Shown: positions 34,537 through 42,095 of the stretch, piece by piece
How the letters are laid out: every line of letters starts with the position of its first letter
How positions within the stretch are numbered: position 1 is the first letter of the stretch
From: Candidatus Schekmanbacteria bacterium
Lineage (GTDB): Bacteria > Schekmanbacteria > GWA2-38-11 > J061
NCBI GenBank assembly: GCA_016219965.1
Contig: JACRJM010000007.1
Span: 310,001 to 374,000 of the forward strand
Reading direction: 5' to 3'
DNA length: 64,000 nucleotides
Translations under genes and position numbers: made by a program
The notes under the pieces: model-generated
Seen by the model: only the letters and a program-made list of their open reading frames with translations
Told to the model about the DNA's origin: nothing
Databases searched by the model: none

Positions 34537-36713
34537 CAGACAGGAAGAAATATCTTAAAAACAGTACCCTCTCCGGATGTGCTCTGAAGCTCTATCCATC
34601 CTCCATGTTTCTTCGCTATGCCATAGACAACCGACAAACCAAGTCCAGTACCCTTCCCTGGATTCTTGGTGGTAAAGAATGGTTCAAATATCCTTTTTTT
34701 CAGCTCATCATCCATACCTACGCCTGTATCAGAAACTGAAAGACAGATATAATCCCCCTCATTTGCATCAGGAAAAGACCGGCAGTAATTCTTATCAACC
34801 GTGACATTCTCTGTCCTGATTGCAAGCTTCCCTCCGGACGGCATTGCATCCCTGGCATTCAATGCAAGATTCATAAGCATTTGCTCAATGTGGACTTTGT
34901 CAGCCTGCACAGTCTTCAAATCAGAGGCAAGGTCAATGTCGACGGATATATTATCACCTATAGAACGGCTGAGAAGGCGCATTGCATCATTAACCGAAGC
35001 ATTGATATCAATTTCCTTTAATAGCGGCTGTTGCTTATTGCTGAAAAAGAGCAATTGCCTTATCAGCGCTATCCCTTTCTCAGTAACAAACTTTATTTCC
35101 TCCAAATCACCGCGCAGGGGATTTTCCCTGTCAGCCTTCTTTATGGCAATGTCAGAATAACCCTTGATCACCGAAAGAACATTGGCAAAATCATGGGCAA
35201 TACCGCCTGTCATTGTGACTATTGATTCAAGCTTTTGCGTCTGAAAAAGCTGAGCCTGCGTTTTTTCCTTTTCCTCTTCCATTTTTTTAACTTTCGTAAT
35301 ATCCACCATCATCCCTCTCAAACGCGGAGGTTTACCTTCGGATGACTCTATTGCCACATTATTCCTGAACCATAATACTGAACCATCTGACGCAATCATC
35401 TTGTATGCGAACTGATAACTGCCGTCATGCTTTACTGTCTCAGAAATGAAATATTCTATTTTTTCACGATCTTCAGGATGCACATGGTTCCTCCAGAAAC
35501 CCATTTCAGAAAGCCAGTCCCTGACCGGATAACCAAGGATCTTCTCAGCTTTCCGGCTTACAAATGTAAATTGAAAAGGATTGGTTTGAGCTTCCCAGAC
35601 TATCGCGTCCAGTGCTTCGATAAGTTCCTGTTTCTGTTTTTCAAGTTGTTTCTGATTTTCCTCAGCGCCTTTACGGGCAATTATCCCTGCAAGAGTATCA
35701 GCAATGGTCTTCAGGAATTCCTCCTCTGCCGAACTCCTCCGATGCCCCTGCTTTGTATACAGGTTTATTACTCCCAATGCTTTTCTGTCGTAGGTTATGG
35801 GAACGCAATAATGACCATGCTCGGGAAGAGAGTGACAATCATATTCATGTCTTGCATCGGAATCCTCCGCAAAAAACACTTCAGTGCCCAATGCTGCCTT
35901 TCCGCACAGGCACCTGCCGAAAGGTATCTCGACACATGACCTTTGCGACTCTTCCGACAATCCATTATGCGCTGTCAATATAAGCTTTTTAGAATCTTCT
36001 GAAGCAAGGTAAATCCTTCCCATTGAATTAAGCGCAAGCCATGGCACGGCAAAAACAGTCTTTGCTGATAATCTGATGAACTCATCGAGAGTTATATCTT
36101 CGAGGGAATGCCTGAGCAGTGAGCTCACAATGGTTTGCAGTTCGTAATCACGCTGAATCCTCTCTTCAATGTTAAATCTATGGACAGTTGTAGCGATTAA
36201 CGGGGCAACTGACTCTATAAGCTCCACAATCTCTCCCATAGAACGGGAATCCTTGTCTGCAATATGTATAGCCCCTAATGTATTGTTCTGATAACGAAGA
36301 GGAATAACAGCGATACTACCAAAACCGCACTGAATACAGGTGCCCCGGAACTTACTGTGCACGTCAGACTGTAGTTCAGCAAAAACACCGATTGAGTTTT
36401 CCAGACAAAACGAACCGGAAGGAGTCATAAAAGGAATATCCGCGGGGTCAGGATTTCCGGAAACCACCCTTATGCATGCACATCTGTCTTTTTTAACAGA
36501 GAGCCAGTTTTCAGAATCCCAGAATTTCCGGCTAAAACCTGCATATGAATCATAAGGGATATCACCATCCAGATTAAGGATTCTTATTCCAATGTATTTA
36601 AGTCCGGTAATGTGCCGGATCAGATCAACGACAGCTTGCGTATATTCTTTGCGGGTTGATGACTCGCCAAAAAGTTTAATAAGGTAATCAGTCAGCTGTT
36701 GAGTTTCATTCAT
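34533..36713 (-). CDS. Hybrid-input sensor histidine kinase (GAF-GAF-PAS-HisKA-HATPase)
   Basis: A 726-residue soluble kinase with no transmembrane helix. Two GAF-type domains (residues ~1-170 and ~185-345) precede a PAS domain with PAC segment (~370-470), then a phospho-acceptor region with H in GGIAHDFANVLSVIKGYSD and an ATPase region: LMNLALNARDAMPSGG, DTGVGMDDELKKRIFEPFF and GKGTGLGLSVVYGIAKKHGG. It should sense a cytoplasmic signal. The second GAF has CHSLPEHGHYCVPI; a Cys-His there recalls bilin-binding GAF domains, but the context is that of ordinary GAF kinases. No response regulator is adjacent. It is divergent from the bilin reductase gene with 229 bases between. Confidence 0.88.
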   Translation of the reverse strand: MNETQQLTDYLIKLFGESSTRKEYTQAVVDLIRHITGLKYIGIRILNLDGDIPYDSYAGFSRKFWDSENWLSVKKDRCACIRVVSGNPDPADIPFMTPSGSFCLENSIGVFAELQSDVHSKFRGTCIQCGFGSIAVIPLRYQNNTLGAIHIADKDSRSMGEIVELIESVAPLIATTVHRFNIEERIQRDYELQTIVSSLLRHSLEDITLDEFIRLSAKTVFAVPWLALNSMGRIYLASEDSKKLILTAHNGLSEESQRSCVEIPFGRCLCGKAALGTEVFFAEDSDARHEYDCHSLPEHGHYCVPITYDRKALGVINLYTKQGHRRSSAEEEFLKTIADTLAGIIARKGAEENQKQLEKQKQELIEALDAIVWEAQTNPFQFTFVSRKAEKILGYPVRDWLSEMGFWRNHVHPEDREKIEYFISETVKHDGSYQFAYKMIASDGSVLWFRNNVAIESSEGKPPRLRGMMVDITKVKKMEEEKEKTQAQLFQTQKLESIVTMTGGIAHDFANVLSVIKGYSDIAIKKADRENPLRGDLEEIKFVTEKGIALIRQLLFFSNKQQPLLKEIDINASVNDAMRLLSRSIGDNISVDIDLASDLKTVQADKVHIEQMLMNLALNARDAMPSGGKLAIRTENVTVDKNYCRSFPDANEGDYICLSVSDTGVGMDDELKKRIFEPFFTTKNPGKGTGLGLSVVYGIAKKHGGWIELQSTSGEGTVFKIFLPVC

Positions 36714-36942
36714 GCCGGAGATTCCTATTTTAACAATAGATTAAAACCCCACGCAGCAATGTGCAGAACATAATAATTTGTATTTAGATTTTTTAATTGA
36801 ATATCGCAATCAAAAATGCGGTCACTGATAAACATATTTTACAAATAATTTACCTCTTTTCGATTGACCGCCCGGTTTGATAGTTTATACATATATCTAT
36901 ACTTTTTTCATCATCTATAATTTTTGAATAAAGGGGATTACA

Positions 36943-37671
36943 ATGGCTGCAGAAGAACAACACGGTTCTAAGGTATACGATTACTTTGAGAGAATGGACG
37001 AGATTATGAGAAAAACATTAAATCCTGTTCAGAATCCCCTTAAAGAAGAGTTCCTTTACAAGAAAGTGGAGCATGAAGGAAAGATCGTCGAGAATATGGC
37101 AAGGACATACCACTGCGAGAAATTGAAACATATATCCCTGTCAAAGCTTGTAGTGCATGGAGTAGTGCAATCCCATAACTTCAGCATATTCCCTGACGGA
37201 AATTATGATCTTCCGTTTTTCGGGACTGACATAGTTATTTTCGATAAGATGATAGTCTGTTTCTGCGATCTTCAGCCCTACATAAGGGATGAGGAGTCAG
37301 TTCAAAAATACATAACGCCTATGAAGCCTCTCTATGAAAAATATAAGCATATACCTAATGAAATGCCCCGCGGGAGAGACTGGCTTGCCGAAATATCATC
37401 CAACTTCGGGCTTTCCGTGACAACGACTGATGTTTCCTATGTTGAAGAAGCCTTCCGGGGAGCAATGGAGTATTTCCAGCTTTTTACAACATACCTGAAA
37501 AAAGCAGAACCTCTGAAAGACGAGAAAAGAAAAGAAGAGATAAAAAAGGGAAGAGAACATGTAATAGCCATGTACACTGAATATGACCCCGGCTATGGAC
37601 CGATGAAAAAATACTTCGGGAAAGAATGGACTGACTACTATTTCCACAATATCCTCTTTGCAGGGGCATAA
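36943..37671 (+). CDS. Ferredoxin-dependent bilin reductase (HY2/PcyA family)
   Basis: A 242-residue protein of the FDBR family, which reduces biliverdin with electrons from ferredoxin. The core NFSIFPDGNYDLPFFGTDIV (residues ~79-98) followed by VCFCDLQP matches the HY2/PebA/PebB pattern; Asp96 aligns with the proton-donor Asp of PcyA by this motif. The C-terminus GPMKKYFGKEWTDYYFHNIL matches the family end. It starts at ATG with AAAGGGG upstream. FDBRs are expected in cyanobacteria, algae and plants, but FDBR-like genes also occur in some heterotrophic bacteria. No heme oxygenase, phycobiliprotein or phytochrome is in the window. It overlaps an MFS gene by 14 bases. Confidence 0.85.
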   Translation: MAAEEQHGSKVYDYFERMDEIMRKTLNPVQNPLKEEFLYKKVEHEGKIVENMARTYHCEKLKHISLSKLVVHGVVQSHNFSIFPDGNYDLPFFGTDIVIFDKMIVCFCDLQPYIRDEESVQKYITPMKPLYEKYKHIPNEMPRGRDWLAEISSNFGLSVTTTDVSYVEEAFRGAMEYFQLFTTYLKKAEPLKDEKRKEEIKKGREHVIAMYTEYDPGYGPMKKYFGKEWTDYYFHNILFAGA

Positions 37672-38809
37672 GACAAAAACCCTTCTTATATGCTGCGGGG
37701 TAATATTCACCGACATGCTCGGTTACGGGATAATAACTCCGAGTATCCCAATATTTGCAAAACTCCTCAATGCATCGGAAACTGAAATAGGGCTTGCCTT
37801 TTCCGCATATCCTGTCGCATTTATCCTTGTGGTGCTCCCATTCGGAAAGCTTGTTGACCGCATAGGCAGGAACCATATAGTCATAAGCCTGGGGATGTTC
37901 CTTCTCTTCGCATCATCAATGATTCTCTCCGTTGCGCACTCTTTTTTTGTTCTATCCATGGCACGCGCATTTCAGGGAATGGCATCTGCCATATCATGGG
38001 TTGCTGCCCAGCCCCTTGCAGCACAATGCACATCAGAAGACGGAAAAGGTGGGATGCAGTTGAGCCTTATCAGCACTTCATACGGACTGGGCATGATAAT
38101 GGGGCCAATACTTGGCAGCCTCGACCCCTTTGAACTCCCATTTCTGATTTGCGGCCTCATAGCCCTCACGTTTTCGTTAATTTCATTTTTCGCGGTTAAG
38201 ACCTCGTACAAAGCTTCAGAAAAAGTCGAAGGCACAGTGAAAAGCCTTCTCAAAAAAAGAGGGATAATGCTGGGCTGCCTCGTAATCTTATACGCCTATC
38301 TCTGCATCGGGATGGTGGAGCTTCTTTTCCCGCTTTATATGGACTCTCTCAGTTTCAGCAAATCAGACATAGGGATCCTCTTCGGAGTGCTCGCAATCAT
38401 CCTCACAATAAGCCAGCCCTTCATAGGAAAGTGGATAGGGAAGTCAGGGCTTTCAAGGCCCATGTATTTTGCATTGGCAATCAACGCCATTGCAATGTTG
38501 ATAATAGTAAAAGTTTCAGGATTTATTTTCTGGCTTCCTGTTGTAGCAGCTTTTGGTTTTTCGCTTGGTGCATTGGTCACGACTTCAATGTCTCTTATCG
38601 CAGCTTCAAGCAGGAAGGGAGAACAGGGGCTTGCCTACGGATTGTGGAACCTTTCATTTTCCATTGGATATCTCATAGGGCCGGCAGCCTCTGGAGCCAT
38701 TGCGGATTATTCGGGGATGTTCACATCATTTCTGATCGGGGCACTTATAACAATCCCCATCATGATCCTGGCAGTGAAGTACAATCAGATTTCAGAGTTA
38801 AATCCGTAA
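37658..38809 (+). CDS. MFS transporter
   Basis: A 383-residue major facilitator with about 12 transmembrane helices. The loop 2-3 signature is FGKLVDRIGRNHIVI, and the second-half counterpart is IGKWIGKSGLSRP. It starts with TTG 14 bases inside the bilin reductase gene and has no separate ribosome site, so its translation depends on the upstream gene. The closest general type is the drug/metabolite exporter group (motif C-like GLGMIMGPILG near helix 5). Tight coupling to a bilin reductase suggests that it exports or imports a linear tetrapyrrole or precursor (inference); an unrelated drug efflux role is equally possible by sequence alone. Confidence 0.85.
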   Translation: MQGHKTKTLLICCGVIFTDMLGYGIITPSIPIFAKLLNASETEIGLAFSAYPVAFILVVLPFGKLVDRIGRNHIVISLGMFLLFASSMILSVAHSFFVLSMARAFQGMASAISWVAAQPLAAQCTSEDGKGGMQLSLISTSYGLGMIMGPILGSLDPFELPFLICGLIALTFSLISFFAVKTSYKASEKVEGTVKSLLKKRGIMLGCLVILYAYLCIGMVELLFPLYMDSLSFSKSDIGILFGVLAIILTISQPFIGKWIGKSGLSRPMYFALAINAIAMLIIVKVSGFIFWLPVVAAFGFSLGALVTTSMSLIAASSRKGEQGLAYGLWNLSFSIGYLIGPAASGAIADYSGMFTSFLIGALITIPIMILAVKYNQISELNP

Positions 38810-38899
38810 CACTTGACTTTTCTTCCATTCTGAAACAAATTGCTCTCTCAGGTTTATTATTTAAATATTCCAGCTACAACATTCTAAGGAGGATGAGAG

Positions 38900-39367
38900 A
38901 TGAAAGGAAATGCGAAAGTCATCGAGAAGCTGAATGACCTGCTTGCCGACGAGCTCACTGCCATCAACCAGTATATGGTACATTCCGAGATGTGCGACAA
39001 CTGGAAATATGAGAAACTCCACAAGTTGGCTGAAAAGCGTGCCATTGATGAAATGAAGCATGCGGAGAAACTTATCGGGAGGATTCTTTTCCTTGAAGGA
39101 AAGCCTACCGTAAGCGTTTTAAAAAAGATAAATATCGGGAAAGACGTTGAAACCCAGCATAGCAATGACAGGGCTGCCGAGGATATGGCGATAAAATCTT
39201 ACAACGATGGAATCCGTCTCTGTGCTGAATTGGCAGACAACGGGACCCGCGAAATTTTGGAAGACATACTAAAAGAAGAAGAGGACCACATAGACATACT
39301 CGAAGCCCAGATAGATCAGATCTCGCAGATGGGAATCAAGACTTATCTTGTAGAACAGATAGACTGA
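38900..39367 (+). CDS. bfr: Bacterioferritin
   Basis: A 155-residue four-helix iron-storage protein of normal length. Ligands are recognisable: Glu18 (ADELTAINQY), Glu51 and His54 (DEMKHAEKL), later Glu and His in KEEEDHIDILE, giving a complete di-iron ferroxidase centre. Met52, the heme-bridging ligand of true bacterioferritins, is present in the DEMKH motif. ATG follows AAGGAGGATGAGAG. It lies 90 bases after the MFS gene, with room for its own promoter. Next to a bilin reductase, it may store iron released by heme breakdown (inference). Confidence 0.95.
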   Translation: MKGNAKVIEKLNDLLADELTAINQYMVHSEMCDNWKYEKLHKLAEKRAIDEMKHAEKLIGRILFLEGKPTVSVLKKINIGKDVETQHSNDRAAEDMAIKSYNDGIRLCAELADNGTREILEDILKEEEDHIDILEAQIDQISQMGIKTYLVEQID

Positions 39368-40842
39368 AAGAATCTAACATCATAGATACTGAACACAAAA
39401 GAGAATTCAGGCGTGGGCTTGGGCTGCTTGACTCCACGATGATAGTGGCCGGCTCTATGATAGGGTCAGGCATCTTCATCGTAAGCGCTGACATTGCCCG
39501 CACTGTCGGATGCACGGGTTATCTCCTTCTTGCATGGCTTATCACCGGATTTATAACCCTTGTTGCAGCATTAAGCTATGGTGAGCTTGCAGGGATGATG
39601 CCCCACGCCGGAGGGCAGTATGTGTATCTGCGCGAGGCATATAATCCGCTCATAGGCTTTCTTTACGGGTGGACTCTGTTTCTTGTCATCCAGACCGGGA
39701 CAATCGCCGCAGTTGCAGTTGCCTTTGGAAAGTTTACCGCAGTCCTCATACCATCGCTTAGCGAAAAAAAGATTATATTTTCAATGTCCGGATTCACCAT
39801 TTCCATTGAACAGGTGCTGGCAATAATTAACATAGCAATTCTCACATACATTAACATGAGGGGATTGAAGGGAGGAAAAACTGTTCAGAACATTTTTACG
39901 ATAACCAAGCTTGCTGCGCTCTTCGGGCTTATTTTTCTCGGCATCAGCATCGGCAGGAATCCGTCTGCTCTCTCGGCAAACCTCTCCAATCTCTGGAATG
40001 CGTCGTGGACCCATATTGAAAAGGGAAAGATCATCTCAGTCGAAAGTATCGGAGGATGGAAAATCTTAGTTGCCATGGGAACAGCCATGGTCGGCTCTAT
40101 CTTTGCAAGCGATGCATGGAACAACATAACATTCACAGCCGGCGAGGTAAAAAATCCTAAAAGGAACATTCCCTTAAGCCTTGCATTGGGCACAGGGATA
40201 GTGACTATCATTTATATTCTTGCCAATGTGGCATACATATCAATCTTGCCGTTAGCCGGAACTCCCGAAGGAGCAGATATCGCGGGACGGGGCATACAGT
40301 TTGCAACATCAGATCGTGTCGCGACTGCCGCAGCATCGCTTAGCTTCGGCGAGGGCGCAGGTGCTGTAATGGCAGGGTTTATAATAATATCAACATTTGG
40401 ATGCAACAACGGGCTTATCCTCTCAGGGGCACGAGTATATTATGCCATGGCTCTCGACGGGGTGTTTTTTAAACGCACAGGGGAGTTGAATGTCCATTCT
40501 GTCCCGGGATGGGCATTGCTGGCGCAGGGGATATGGGCAAGCCTGCTCTGTCTCTCAGGGACTTACGGAGACCTCCTTGATTATGTTGTTTTCGCTGTAC
40601 TCTTATTTTATATCCTCACGATAGCAGGGGTTTTCATCCTGCGAAGAACAAAACCTGATGCCGAGCGTCCTTACAGGGCTTTGGGATATCCTATAATACC
40701 GGCGCTTTACATCATAATGGCATCCGTTCTCTCGGTTGTTCTTCTTATCTACAAACCAGCTTACACATGGCCCGGACTTATCATAGTGATTCTTGGAATT
40801 CCGGTTTATTTTGTCTGGAAAAAAATCCAGCCAAAACCTTAA
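39364..40842 (+). CDS. APC-family amino acid permease (probable CTG start)
   Basis: Polytopic permease with about 12 helices. The first ATG is 39439, but it lies inside the conserved N-terminal helix (GLGLLDSTMIVAGSMIGSGIF), and the frame is open upstream without any ATG, GTG or TTG. A CTG at 39364-39366 overlaps the bacterioferritin TGA stop as CTGA, mimicking the ATGA coupling used elsewhere in this window, so I place the start there (492 residues). Family marks are GSGIF in helix 1, GELAGMMPHAGGQYVYLREAY in helix 2-3 and the later IFASDAWNNITFTAGEVKNP, as in cationic or neutral amino-acid permeases. Substrate unknown. The exact start is uncertain. Confidence 0.85.
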   Translation: MKESNIIDTEHKREFRRGLGLLDSTMIVAGSMIGSGIFIVSADIARTVGCTGYLLLAWLITGFITLVAALSYGELAGMMPHAGGQYVYLREAYNPLIGFLYGWTLFLVIQTGTIAAVAVAFGKFTAVLIPSLSEKKIIFSMSGFTISIEQVLAIINIAILTYINMRGLKGGKTVQNIFTITKLAALFGLIFLGISIGRNPSALSANLSNLWNASWTHIEKGKIISVESIGGWKILVAMGTAMVGSIFASDAWNNITFTAGEVKNPKRNIPLSLALGTGIVTIIYILANVAYISILPLAGTPEGADIAGRGIQFATSDRVATAAASLSFGEGAGAVMAGFIIISTFGCNNGLILSGARVYYAMALDGVFFKRTGELNVHSVPGWALLAQGIWASLLCLSGTYGDLLDYVVFAVLLFYILTIAGVFILRRTKPDAERPYRALGYPIIPALYIIMASVLSVVLLIYKPAYTWPGLIIVILGIPVYFVWKKIQPKP

Positions 40843-40926
40843 AAGCACGTCATTACAAGGAGCAACTGCAATAAGGGAGTTAAGTAAAAATCAACAAACA
40901 ATCATTAATCAAAAGGAGGAGTTATC

Positions 40927-41556
40927 ATGAAAAAAATATTCTCATTATCTTTTGCTTTTTTGGTTACCATTTTTCTCGCACTGGCTTTAAGCCTTAACAT
41001 TGCATACAGCGCAGACAAAAAAGCAGACAACAAATCAGATAAACAGGAAGCAAAGAGACAAGACACGATAGACACCAAGCAATACGACATAATGATAGAT
41101 AAGGGAAAGATAATCAAGAAGGAAGGCCAGATGATGGTAGATAACGGGACTCTCATGAAAGAAGGAAAAATAAAACCAAGCCAGATAGAAATTGATAAGG
41201 ACATGCTGAAGCAGGAAGGTGATTTATTGATACAAAGAGGCAACATGATGATTGATGAAGGCAATATGATGATGGATAGAGGAGAGATGAAAAAAGAAGG
41301 GAAAACAGAAGATTGGAAGATGCATAAAAAAGACGGACAGATGATGGTGGATAAAGGAAACTCCATGAAAGAAGAAGGCAACATGCTGATCGATAAGAGT
41401 GAGAAAATGAAAGACGGAGAGTACTTGATGTACAGAGGGATGGTAATGGACAAAAAAATGATGAAGAAGGAAGGCGACAGACTGCTTGAAAAAGGAGACC
41501 TGACAATAAAGAACGGCAACTTCGTAATTGAAGAAGCCGGGATGATGAAGAACTGA
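40927..41556 (+). CDS. Exported Met-rich heptad-repeat protein
   Basis: A 209-residue periplasmic or surface protein. Residues 1-28 form a signal peptide (hydrophobic FLVTIFLALALSLNIAYSA). The rest is a run of about 18 seven-residue repeats with consensus [charged]-G-x-M/L-M/L-x-D/E, for example RGNMMID, EGNMMMD, DGQMMVD, KGNSMKE and EGNMLID. It is very rich in Met, Lys, Asp and Glu and has no Cys. I do not recognise a family. The heptad spacing and charge suggest a helical rod; the Met content and the multicopper oxidase gene downstream make copper binding worth considering (inference). ATG follows AGGAGGAG. A terminator follows. Confidence 0.7.
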   Translation: MKKIFSLSFAFLVTIFLALALSLNIAYSADKKADNKSDKQEAKRQDTIDTKQYDIMIDKGKIIKKEGQMMVDNGTLMKEGKIKPSQIEIDKDMLKQEGDLLIQRGNMMIDEGNMMMDRGEMKKEGKTEDWKMHKKDGQMMVDKGNSMKEEGNMLIDKSEKMKDGEYLMYRGMVMDKKMMKKEGDRLLEKGDLTIKNGNFVIEEAGMMKN

Positions 41557-41577
41557 TTATAAATTATATATATTGAA

Positions 41578-41608
41578 AGTCCCCGCGTTAAAAGCGCGGG
41601 GGCTTTTC
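41578..41608 (+). terminator. Rho-independent terminator
   Basis: AGTCCCCGCG-ttaaaag-CGCGGGGGCT stem followed by TTTT, 22 bases after the heptad-repeat gene. Confidence 0.9.
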
Positions 41609-42095
41609 AGAATTCTCATTTTGTCTTTTTTAAGAATATCAATCTAAAACCGTCTCATTTTTGACTACTCCTTAAATTACATTCTTATTGTTTTTCAATT
41701 AGATATCAGAAAATAACTTAATTACTATTGATCACTATGTTCAAAAGATGACACAATTAGTCATAGTTTATGGTCATTAAGTCAAAAATCGTCTCTATTC
41801 ATTTCCTCCTTACATAGATAAACCATATATTTTTCAATGCATTACAGTAAATTAATATTCCCACTTTATATTTGGCATAATCCTTGCAATAACGCTTATT
41901 TATTGAAAAGTGTGCTCTTTCTAAAACAATATTTAATAAATAGAGAGGGTCGCTTTAGTTATTTTTAGAATAGTGATTTATTAGCTCAGTATAATTAAAC
42001 ATAGACAGCTAGAAATGAAGGGTGATAAAATTATCAAGCTTAGTAGTATGAGCAGAAAAACAGATCACCAACAACTAAGAAGCAAGGAGAACAAC
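41609..42095 (+). other. Long regulatory region before the multicopper oxidase gene
   Basis: 487 AT-rich bases without a supported gene. It contains a TGAC-N7-GTCA inverted repeat (41759-41773), two copies of a CGTCTC-containing segment (near 41649 and 41790), and a sigma-54 promoter at 41873-41888. A longer in-frame start at 42015 exists, but it lacks both a ribosome site and a signal peptide, so the last 81 bases are read as leader. Confidence 0.5.
41873..41888 (+). promoter_or_regulatory. Sigma-54 (RpoN) promoter of the multicopper oxidase gene
   Basis: TGGCAT-AATCC-TTGCA, an excellent match to the -24/-12 consensus with exact spacing. The implied start near 41900 leaves a leader of about 195 bases. 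It shares GGCATAAT-x2-TTGCA with the elements at 59478-59493 and, less fully, 11527-11542. Confidence 0.7.

Noticed and set aside
34533-36713. Second GAF domain of the sensor kinase as a bilin-binding (cyanobacteriochrome/phytochrome) domain, because of a Cys-His pair and the divergent bilin reductase
   Set aside because: The pattern CHSLPEHGHYCVPI is common in ordinary GAF kinases, the chromophore-binding lasso and DPF/DxCF-type residues are not visible, and there is no PHY domain.
40905-41519. 204-residue minus-strand frame rich in Ser/Pro/Phe
   Set aside because: It is a mirror of the heptad repeat on the plus strand, caused by repetitive codons; no ribosome site or family signal.
41759-41773. 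Third copy of the TATGAC-N4-GTCATA operator
   Set aside because: The spacing between TGAC and GTCA is seven bases instead of four and the outer bases do not match.
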